A stretch of DNA of 37,061 bases from Ichthyosporea sp. XGB-2017a. Lineage: Eukaryota; Opisthokonta; Ichthyosporea. Location: positions 79,175-116,235 of the forward strand of contig PDIM01010317.1 in assembly GCA_002811675.1 (NCBI GenBank). The letters are read 5' to 3'. The first letter of the stretch is position 1, and the number at the start of each line of letters is the position of its first letter. Under the pieces are notes generated by a model that saw only the letters and a list, made by a program, of their open reading frames with translations, searched no databases and was not told where the DNA came from. Shown one piece after another: positions 30,097-37,061 of the stretch. A program made the translations under genes and the position numbers.

Positions 30097-30401
30097 ATGG
30101 GGAGCAAAGACTCTATCCGAAGCATTCAGACAACTCACCCTTTATCATCAAGACAAATTAAATGCTGTTAACTCTTTTATTAATGTTATTAATCAATGTT
30201 CTTGATGTTTCGAAAAAAAGACAATACAAATAATTGTAGATGAGGAGGAAAATGTTCTCATTTGTACACTTTTTTTGCCAGACAAAGCAAGAAACAAACA
30301 CCCTCTTTTAAAAATGGTAATAAATAAAAATCAATGCCGTTTGCCACTGACAATTTCGGATATTGGTTTTCTTGTCTTTTACTTCTTGGCTTTGATAAGT
30401 T
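30097..30401. terminator. Convergent 3' region
   Basis: Short spacer between the RBM34-like stop and the Rh channel stop. A minus-strand poly-A signal reads TTTATT at 30176-30181. No gene seen. Confidence 0.55.
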
Positions 30402-31823
30402 TTAGTGCATTTCAACACGCTCATGCTCAACTTCGTCGGGGGTTGTGTGGGCCATTTCTGGGGCTGTTTGGTTCTTCTTTGAAATGGGCAAGAGGAATGA
30501 TTCGTCGTCCTCTTCGTCCTGGATATAGTAAGGGGCAACCTCCCAGTGATCCTTATCGTGAAAGATATTGGCAGGAGCTGGGCACAACCAGTTCTGGTTC
30601 ATGAAAAAGCTAGTAACAATTCCACCGAAGACGGCCATACCAAAAGAAATACACAAAGTTCCGAACTGGGCCCATGCTTGCGAAGTACCGTCTCTGTAAG
30701 CTCGGGCTGGAAATACCTCAACAATTGATTCTCCATATTCTGATGAAGATGCAGTTGCCGCAGAAATAGTTCCTCCAATACCTGCCATAATACCAGGCAT
30801 TCCATGCAAATTGTGGACACCACAGGTATCTTGGATTCCAAACTTCTTTTCCAAGAATGGTTGGATATACACGTAACCAACAACTGAAAGCAATCCAGCG
30901 GCCATTCCAATCAGAATGGCTCCCCATGGCTCAATGACCAAATCGGAAGATGTTCCTACAGCCACACCACCGGCCAAAGTCGCGTTCTGAATATCGACCA
31001 TATCAAACTTCTTGTCGTGCCTGAGAAGAGTAGAGAGCAAGAAAGAGACCATGCAACTGGCGCTCAATGCAAGAACGGTATTGATCACAACTCGATGCTG
31101 TTGACTACCTCCAGCAAGTGCACCGTTAAAGGAAGGCCAGTACATCCACAAAAAGAGAGTTCCGATCATGGCAAACATGTCCGAGTTATACACGGCCCCA
31201 TTTCTCTTGTGTCCTTTGGCTTCTTTGGGGGACACAAAGAAAGACACGGCCAATCCAAAATAAGCACCAAAAGTATGCACAAACATAGAGCCACCCATAT
31301 CCACAGCTTCCATTTGCGTAACTCCAATCATTTCATTGATGGCAAAGAAAATAACCTCGAAAAAGGCCATTACCAGAAGTTGGAGGGGGGATACTTTTCC
31401 GAGCACTGCACCCATGGAAATAAGAACGGCTCCAGCTGCAAAGTCTGCAGTGATGAGGGAATCAATATCCAGATAAATGTTATGCATAGCCTTTCCATCG
31501 TCCGCGCCAATTTGATGCCAAAAGCCATTATTCAAAATGGCCCACTGGATAACAAATGCGGCAACCAAAAAGTTAAAGCCGACACTAGAGTAACCATACT
31601 TGCGGAGAAAAGTCATGAGAAAACCGAAACCAACAAATATCATGACATGCACATCTTGATAGAAAGGATATCTGAGACCAACTCCTCCATCAGTGTTATT
31701 AGCACCAGCAGCAACATCATCATAGTCCACAAACAAAATGAACAAAATGAGAAGCATAACCTGCAATACAAACGCCAAGATCGAAAATCTCACGCTAGAA
31801 AGCTCTTTTACTTTGATGCTCAT
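30402..31823 (-). CDS. Rh-family ammonium/ammonia channel
   Basis: Single exon, 473 aa from MSIKVKELSS. About twelve transmembrane segments. TM1 is followed by an extracellular loop with an N-glycosylation sequon (ANNT at 42-44), as in animal Rh glycoproteins. Family phrases: FVGFGFLMTFLRKYGYS, NFLVAAFVIQWAIL, YWPSFNGAL. The twin histidines of the pore are present: H183 (SMFVHTFGAYFGL) and H340 (DTCGVHNLHGMPGI). Therefore NH3/NH4+ conduction should be intact. It is Rh type, distinct from Amt/MEP. The acidic cytosolic tail (QDEEDDESFLL) has EHERVEMH at the end. A TATA box lies 170 bp upstream. Neighbours have no evident link to nitrogen. Confidence 0.93.
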   Translation of the reverse strand: MSIKVKELSSVRFSILAFVLQVMLLILFILFVDYDDVAAGANNTDGGVGLRYPFYQDVHVMIFVGFGFLMTFLRKYGYSSVGFNFLVAAFVIQWAILNNGFWHQIGADDGKAMHNIYLDIDSLITADFAAGAVLISMGAVLGKVSPLQLLVMAFFEVIFFAINEMIGVTQMEAVDMGGSMFVHTFGAYFGLAVSFFVSPKEAKGHKRNGAVYNSDMFAMIGTLFLWMYWPSFNGALAGGSQQHRVVINTVLALSASCMVSFLLSTLLRHDKKFDMVDIQNATLAGGVAVGTSSDLVIEPWGAILIGMAAGLLSVVGYVYIQPFLEKKFGIQDTCGVHNLHGMPGIMAGIGGTISAATASSSEYGESIVEVFPARAYRDGTSQAWAQFGTLCISFGMAVFGGIVTSFFMNQNWLCPAPANIFHDKDHWEVAPYYIQDEEDDESFLLPISKKNQTAPEMAHTTPDEVEHERVEMH

Positions 31824-31992
31824 GATGGAATCAAAATTGAACAACGACTGTGGCTTATAATTCAACACACGCAGGCCAATAAAAAACAGAAAAAGACAAA
31901 TCTACTCAACTCACAAAGTAAATCAACACAACAGCTGCAACAGAATCAAGACGAGGGGGAGGAACAGCTTGGGAAGCGGGAGAGGAGAGTTG

Positions 31993-32000
31993 TATTTATA
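31993..32000 (-). promoter_or_regulatory. TATA box of the Rh channel gene
   Basis: Minus-strand TATAAATA (TATTTATA on +), in GGGTATAAATAC context, 170 bp before the ATG at 31823. A CAGAGACTGTTCGCC-rich stretch lies just upstream. Confidence 0.6.
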
Positions 32001-32439
32001 CCCTGCAGCATGCATAGTTGTGGGCGAACAGTCTCTGCAGGACGTCTCACTGCTTAAAAACATCCCTCGAGTCTCGAGTCTCGTTGTGTTTGCTATTTGC
32101 TTTAGTAATATGCAGGCAGCATGGTTTTGTTAGTTATAGGAAAACCGGTTATTTCTTTCCTGGGGGAGTTGGAATGTTCCGCATTTGTACAAAACAAACG
32201 TCTATGCAGACGAGCTGCTGCCTGCAAAAAGCCTCGCAGAGTGAATTAAACACACAACTGTACTGAAGGAAACATCTAAAAAGAAACAGAGAGGGAGGAT
32301 AAAAAGTTTGTAGAAACTTTGTACAAAGTTTAGGATAACCCAAACAGTGTGCCGAGAGGGATCGAGGCCTTTGGTAGAGGGATAGGGATGCCAGAGTGCA
32401 GGCAAAGTGCAGCAAGGGGAAGGAAGAGCATCATTTAGC

Positions 32440-32793
32440 ATGTCAAAGAGGAAGAAACATGATGAAGGAGAAGAAGAAGTTGCAGTACACACGAGGACTA
32501 CGGACTACCACTCTATACTAATAAACAGACTCGACCAATATCTTCTTCAACCATGCAGAGGAATGAGTATAACAGCTCCATCTCCCCAGTTTCACAAGGT
32601 TAATTACTCAACCATTCACCACCCCACCCAAACACCACATGACATGACACGAGGATAAATTTGGACAAAGGAACATAAACTCAAGTCCCTTAATACACAA
32701 GATATGAATGAGATGGATGGACGAGTCAATCATTTCCCCGAGAGAGAGAAGATGGTACTCAATGAGAAGGACACCCTCCTCTGACAAGGGCAT
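32440..32793 (+). CDS. Possible small gene (hypothetical)
   Basis: An ATG frame begins MSKRKKHDEGEEEV, a basic nuclear-type N-terminus, then HSILINRLDQYLLQPCRGMS and QFHK before a GTTAAT. Downstream, in a compatible phase after a weak AG, MDGRVNHFPEREKMVLNEKD closes with TGA at about 32783. Unspliced, the first frame runs to about 32658. Splice sites are poor and no family is recognised. Possibly a decayed gene or a chance frame. Confidence 0.2.
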
Positions 32794-33238
32794 GGATGGA
32801 TAGATAGATACACGGACGTCCTTTATTAGTCACGATCGATAACACTCACACAGACCGCCCCTCGCTCCCTCTCGCCCTCGAATATGAGCGATCCAGTGGG
32901 TGGAAGCCTCTTGCTCGCCCCTTTAATGAGACAAAAGCAGTCTTTTGCAAAGTAAGAACAAGAAGATGTGACACCAAATATAATACAAAATACAACACAG
33001 CACAACCAATGGCGGCAGTTCCACGGGAGTGTGAGATTGCTTCACCGCACAGAGACTAATCAACTTGAATCCCAGCAGTCGTTTACAAATGAAGGTTAGA
33101 ATGGATTTAAAGTTACAAGGGCCAGAGAAAAACATAAAGGACATGCACGCAGGAAAAGACCGTTACTGAATCCACAAAATCAAATACAATCCAGCGTTGC
33201 ACAGCAGCGTTCATAACCAAACGTGAATCAAGCAATTT

Positions 33239-33469
33239 TTACCCCTTTAGAGCTTTCTTGTATGCTTTGGCATAGAGCACAAAGGCAATGATTGCGATAA
33301 AAAACAGGGCAAATACAATAAATCTGGGATCGCTAACCAACTCTTTGAAGGACGTCTTGAGGTCTTTATCTTCATCGTCGTCATCCTTCTTCAAAGGCTG
33401 ATAAGGGAACTTTGAGATAGCAACTCCATCCCCTTGTCTTCGTGCACGTAATCCGCCAGCTGATGACAT
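33239..33469 (-). CDS. Small tail-anchored membrane protein
   Basis: Complete 76-aa frame. The cytosolic N-terminus has an RARRQGD motif and an acidic DDDDEDKD patch. It is followed by FKELVSDPR and a single C-terminal transmembrane helix (FIVFALFFIAIIAFVLYA), then a basic KAYKKALKG end. This is the topology of tail-anchored ER proteins, like Sec61-beta or RAMP4, but the sequence does not match either family. The ATG is the first in the frame. A homologue search would be needed for a name. Confidence 0.65.
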   Translation of the reverse strand: MSSAGGLRARRQGDGVAISKFPYQPLKKDDDDEDKDLKTSFKELVSDPRFIVFALFFIAIIAFVLYAKAYKKALKG

Positions 33470-33854
33470 GTTTTAAAACTAACAAGAATCAAATCAAATC
33501 ACAAAAATAAAACCGACTATTAACTGCTAATCGAAATATTTTTTTAAAAAAAAACCAAAGGCGAGTGAAATCAATAAAATCCCAACTGTTGACTGAATCC
33601 CCTTTATACAAAATGCAACTCAAAACACAAATCCCCGGAGCAGGATCGAGTGGTGGTTTCTTCCAAACAAACACAAGGTGCCTTTTTGTACAGACATACG
33701 GAGGTGTGGAAGGAAAGAGTCCTGTACCAGGAGCGGTTAAGGGTTTAAGGAGATTTTGTTTGTGTTTGGTTCGGGGGAAGCAATCAAATCTCTTTTTCTC
33801 TTGTCGTATTAGTGAAGAAGCACCTTTATTTGGGAGTAGATATGGATCAATGGT
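33470..33854. other. Intergenic spacer
   Basis: Upstream region of the tail-anchored protein gene and downstream region of the secreted Cys/His protein. Some short frames occur, but none has a start, composition or splice pattern that supports a gene. Confidence 0.4.
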
Positions 33855-34532
33855 TTATACGGAGTGAGACCAGGCGAAACCTGTATCCAAAAAGTACCAG
33901 TTTACCGTTGACATTGCCAGAGGAGTGCTGTACTTTGCAGGTAAAGGACAGCTGATGGCATTTACTGGTGTTACCACAGTGCATGTTTGGTGAGGAGGGC
34001 TTGCCTCTGCGCTAGTCCAGTACCATTCCTTGCCATCAAAGCCAATCACCATGCTTGGCAATTCAAAATTAGCAACTCGATAGATGATCTCTTCTTGATG
34101 GTGATACTCGTGATAAAAAAGATCATGCCAAATGGCGGACACGGCAATGTGAGCGGCAAAGATCAGTTTATCAGGGCAATGTGGACCTGCAGAGGAACTG
34201 CACTGGTTGTCAACATTTGAATATTGTTTAAACTGTTCAGCTACTTTCTCTGAAAGGGTTAAATTTCCTTTATGCTTCATTCTAATCTCAATGCCATGCT
34301 GTTTGGCTTCAATATGACAAGAATGACATCCATGACAGCAGTGTTTGCCATGGACTTTGACTCTGTTCACGGTATAGTTAGCTCCGTTGCTGGAAGGGAA
34401 CTTGAAACTGCTCCAGCGAACCGCTGTGCTATCTTCACTGGTGTCATTGGCGGTGGGAGCGGCATACACGCTTACTAAACACAACAAGAGAAGTGCTCCT
34501 GTTGTTGCTTTAGCGACGGATATAAAACTCAT
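33855..34532 (-). CDS. Secreted protein with a Cys/His cluster
   Basis: Single exon, 225 aa from the ATG of MSFISVAKATTG. A signal peptide (hydrophobic ATTGALLLLCLVSVYA) ends at about residue 24 (VYA-APT). The mature part has a striking cluster at 61-73, HGKHCCHGCHSCH, containing four cysteines and five histidines, suited to binding metal. More cysteines and N-x-T/S sequons (NDTS, NYTV, NLTL) follow, with HIAVSAIWHDLFYHEYHHQEE, again His-rich. No domain recognised. It is probably a secreted, metal-handling or matrix protein. An upstream TTG extension was ignored. Confidence 0.72.
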   Translation of the reverse strand: MSFISVAKATTGALLLLCLVSVYAAPTANDTSEDSTAVRWSSFKFPSSNGANYTVNRVKVHGKHCCHGCHSCHIEAKQHGIEIRMKHKGNLTLSEKVAEQFKQYSNVDNQCSSSAGPHCPDKLIFAAHIAVSAIWHDLFYHEYHHQEEIIYRVANFELPSMVIGFDGKEWYWTSAEASPPHQTCTVVTPVNAISCPLPAKYSTPLAMSTVNWYFLDTGFAWSHSV

Positions 34533-34661
34533 TGTTTCCTGCAAGAAATTTGAATCGTGATTGAAAAGATTCCACTTTGATTATAGGATCTGTACTGTTC
34601 TGAATTGCGCCAAGATCAATTGCTGCTAAATATCGTCCCCTTGCTAACAAATGACAGCAAT

Positions 34662-35046
34662 ATGCCCATTTCATTCACACCTCAGATATTGGCTCAACAA
34701 GACTACTGGAGAAGAACACAATTTGCTTTAAATGATGCCTTCACTAAGCGTGGAAATGAGAAAGGACAATTGGTAATAGGTCTCGTATTTACTGAGAATT
34801 GTTGACAGTTGTGCCAATTTCAATGTTTCAGTTTTTCCCCGCAGCCTGTCACATGACTCCGCAACAAACGGAGCTTATAGCAGGTTGGTTTGTTTCCTAC
34901 TTACTATATGCAGTAAAGTACACATCATCCTAAAATATATAAAGGCCTTTACATCCCTTCCGTTAATTTCTTAATAAAAAACAGGTTTGCTTTATTCCAC
35001 AGAAGGACGTTTGCACAAACGGCTGGGTCGGTATTATCGTCTGTAA
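34662..35046 (+). CDS. Possible three-exon small protein
   Basis: Exons 34662-34772, 34832-34883 and 34985-35046 join with closed phases (0, 1) to give 74 aa: MPISFTPQILAQQDYWRR..., then HMTPQQTELIAG, LLYSTEGRLHKRLGRYYRL. The composition is well balanced and conserved-looking, and the splices fall at AG/GT pairs (donors GTAATA and GTTGGT; acceptor TTTCAG and AAAACAG). No family recognised. Compact ciliary or mitochondrial proteins of this size are common. It lies between two minus-strand genes, and the start could be further upstream. Confidence 0.45.
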
Positions 35047-35277
35047 AAGAGGCGCCTCTGCTTCCAAGGTGCATGTTCTCATAGTGGTTTTTTTTCTCAT
35101 TGCAAACAGCCGAGAGAGTCGAAGGTGTCAAACAAAAAAGCAGCGACCTGGTCACAATTCTGTTACATAGAAAAGTTACGTATCACTGAAGTCAGCAGCA
35201 TAAGTCTTCCCATTTGGAGCAAGTAATCCCTTTGTCCTCTTATCCACGGGAGATGGTGATTCTCACGCCATTTTCAT

Positions 35278-36819
35278 TTAACAGTGTGCACTCTTGTATT
35301 GTTCTTCTGCCTTTTGATTGTCAGTGTGTTTCAGGGCTCCAATAATCTCCCCTGATCCAAGGCAAATGTCGTTGTGGTAAAACGCGGCCACTTGTCCGGG
35401 GGTGATGCACCTAAAGGGGGAGTCTGCATCATTTACATGGACGCGGACAAATGGGCGGGATTTATGTGGCGGGATAAAACGTGTTTCTGTCACGTCAACG
35501 CTTTCAAGTTCTTCCTCTTCTCCGTCCCATCCCGAAACGGGGACTGAGATTGTGCAGGAAATCAGAGCCCCTCGATGGCGACACCGCACTGCACAGTTGC
35601 GTAGAATGCGGTGAGGTCTGGGAGGGAGATGAGTCTCTTCCGAGGGATGATGATGATGTCCCTTCTCAAGGATCGAGTCCATGTACGACGGAGGCGGGAT
35701 CCATTCCGGGATGCGAACAAAAAAGACCAAACTAAGAAGGGCCGGAGAGAATCTGCCATTCTCTGTGACCAGCACAGAATTCTGTTTGAGATTCTTATCC
35801 ACGACATACAGCCGCGTCTTATGACCGCCCCCCATCCCCAACTTTTGCCCAATGGTCAAGATTTTTGCCAGATTAGGGGCGTGTGGAAGAGTCTTCATCA
35901 ACCGCCCATCCTCTGCACTGTAAATCCGAGCAGGGGATTCATCCCCCCCCGCCCCTTCATCCCGCGACTCCCCCGACTGCAGATACTTTTCAATAAATGG
36001 TCCAAAATCCCTCTTTCCAATAAAGCAAATACCCGCAGATTCCTTTCTGTTGATTATATCATAGAACCCATTTTCCTCTGCGAGCTGCTTTACTTTGTGT
36101 TTTGGTAAATCTGACAATGGGAAAAGGACATTGCGAAGCACCTGTCCAGAGATTTGCGACAAAAAATAAGTTTGATCCTTCACAGAATCTCCTTTTGCAA
36201 GTCCCATCAGCCCATACGCATCCTTGGACTCAAACGCAGCTTCAAAATCATCATCTGCAGGTCCGCACTGATCCAAGCAAAGCAGGGATCTCGCATAATG
36301 ACCCGTTGCTATAAAATCCACGTGACCAAAGATATGCTTCTTTGTAAAAACATCATCGAACAGGGCTTTGAATTTGATTTCCCTGTTACAATACACATCT
36401 GGATTTGGAGTTTTCCCCAACGAAAACTCGTCCACAAATGTGGTAAATACATTATTCCAATATTCCTTTTCGTAATCCACTCGAACACATTGGATCCCAA
36501 TCCTCTCCGCCACACCACACGCAGCCTTGTAATCCCTCTCTGCACTGCACTGCTGCCCCGTCTCATTATTCACATCGTCCCAGTTCCGCATAAACACCCC
36601 AATCACCTCAAAGCCCTTCTTCTTCAGCAGCAGCGCCGTCACAGAACTGTCCACCCCTCCAGACATGGCCACAGCCACCCTCCACGGGGCCGCTGCCCTC
36701 CGCTGTTGATTCACCACACACGCCTCCCTCCACGTGTCAAACACCTTGGCCCTTCCAGTGCTGTATGATCTTGGGCCCGTTAACCCCACTGCACCCCGCA
36801 GGATCGTTAGTAGCCTCAT
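35278..36819 (-). CDS. TRMU: tRNA-specific 2-thiouridylase, mitochondrial (MnmA/TRMU)
   Basis: Single exon, 513 aa. Catalyses 2-thiolation of the wobble uridine of tRNA Lys, Glu and Gln. The N-terminus MRLLTILRGAVG...PRSYSTGR is a mitochondrial presequence. Next come the PP-loop SGGVDSS (53-59), the catalytic Cys of NPDVYCN (C144) and the second Cys of SAGICFIG (C265). KDQTYFLSQ (214-222), GQKLGMGGG and ALYDG-like C-terminal pieces (GQVAAFYHND, GSGEI) follow. It is longer than usual (about 360-420 aa) because of inserts. One lies after residue 178 (CLDQCGPADDDFEAAFESKD), one in the central part (ESRDEGAGGDESP) and one is a His-rich loop near residue 410 (GHHHHPSEE). The true start is the first ATG in frame. 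Confidence 0.93.
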   Translation of the reverse strand: MRLLTILRGAVGLTGPRSYSTGRAKVFDTWREACVVNQQRRAAAPWRVAVAMSGGVDSSVTALLLKKKGFEVIGVFMRNWDDVNNETGQQCSAERDYKAACGVAERIGIQCVRVDYEKEYWNNVFTTFVDEFSLGKTPNPDVYCNREIKFKALFDDVFTKKHIFGHVDFIATGHYARSLLCLDQCGPADDDFEAAFESKDAYGLMGLAKGDSVKDQTYFLSQISGQVLRNVLFPLSDLPKHKVKQLAEENGFYDIINRKESAGICFIGKRDFGPFIEKYLQSGESRDEGAGGDESPARIYSAEDGRLMKTLPHAPNLAKILTIGQKLGMGGGHKTRLYVVDKNLKQNSVLVTENGRFSPALLSLVFFVRIPEWIPPPSYMDSILEKGHHHHPSEETHLPPRPHRILRNCAVRCRHRGALISCTISVPVSGWDGEEEELESVDVTETRFIPPHKSRPFVRVHVNDADSPFRCITPGQVAAFYHNDICLGSGEIIGALKHTDNQKAEEQYKSAHC

Positions 36820-36972
36820 TGTCCCTCGCCCACTACCCACTGGAGTTGATCCGCTATGTCTAATATGGAACAAGAGAAAGAAAGAAAGAAGAATATGGAT
36901 TGATTAGATTTGCTTAAAACGAGAAAATCAAAAAAAAAAAGATTAAAATTTTCTTTTTTGTTTTGGCGGGTG

Positions 36973-37061
<89 letters not shown>
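36820..37061. other. TRMU upstream region ending in an 87-base T run
   Basis: 36975-37061 is only T, preceded by AT-rich sequence. A run of this length at the very end most likely marks a contig edge or low-quality extension, or an unresolved homopolymer. It cannot be judged from here. Confidence 0.7.

Larger units (their letters stand above)
31824..33238. other. 1.4-kb spacer downstream and upstream of minus-strand genes
   Basis: Contains the Rh promoter (TATA at 31993-32000) and a directly repeated CTCGAGT near 32065. A possible two-exon small gene (32440-32793, separate entry) and a GATA/GATG-rich stretch near 32790 also lie here. Otherwise no gene is recognised. Confidence 0.45.

Noticed and set aside
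31017-32057. A 346-codon plus-strand open frame
   Set aside because: It is antisense to the intact Rh channel gene, whose protein is clearly recognisable; codon bias of the channel leaves the other strand open.

Overview
This is a compact, intron-containing eukaryotic nuclear window. Coding regions use the standard code (TAA, TAG and TGA all end genes). Introns are GT-AG, mostly 59-132 nt. Genes lie on both strands 0.02-1.4 kb apart, and several neighbours are convergent with paired poly-A signals. The gene set looks most like an opisthokont or flagellate protist: Mediator MED7, a ZNRF-type RING E3, an Rh-type ammonium channel, an SLC49-like MFS transporter, RBM34/Nop12, CNEP1R1, TRMU and a synaptonemal-complex SYCP1-like protein. 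I cannot name the species. The window ends in 87 consecutive T, which looks like a contig edge.

Layout. 1-5.8 kb: MED7 (+), a secreted two-repeat cysteine protein (-), a 22/24-bp minisatellite, a myristoylation-site ZNRF-like ubiquitin ligase (+), and an FN3 protein with RPKS motifs (-). 6.3-10.2 kb: an unrecognised 662-aa helical protein (-) and a DnaJ-X co-chaperone (-). 10.4-12.2 kb: decayed coding fragments including a superfamily-1 helicase C-terminal piece, a perfect 20-bp inverted repeat and a telomere-like repeat. 12.3-19.9 kb: a long coiled-coil protein (+), a small secreted protein (+) and an intronless F-box/LRR protein with a zinc ribbon (+). 19.95-23.2 kb: a 14-exon SYCP1-like gene (-), whose stop codon lies 17 bp from the F-box stop. 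23.7-25.6 kb: CNEP1R1 (+) and a PX protein (-). 27-31.8 kb: SLC49-like transporter (-), RBM34 (+) and Rh channel (-). 32-37 kb: a tail-anchored protein, a secreted Cys/His protein, a possible 74-aa three-exon gene and mitochondrial tRNA 2-thiouridylase TRMU.

The genes are mostly unrelated housekeeping functions: transcription, ribosome biogenesis, ubiquitylation, ER/nuclear-envelope lipid control, ammonium transport, tRNA modification and meiosis. There is no operon-like logic. The points of most interest are the multi-exon SYCP1-like gene in an otherwise intron-poor neighbourhood, the broken helicase-bearing segment, and GGGTTA/TAACCC palindromes or repeats upstream of three genes.
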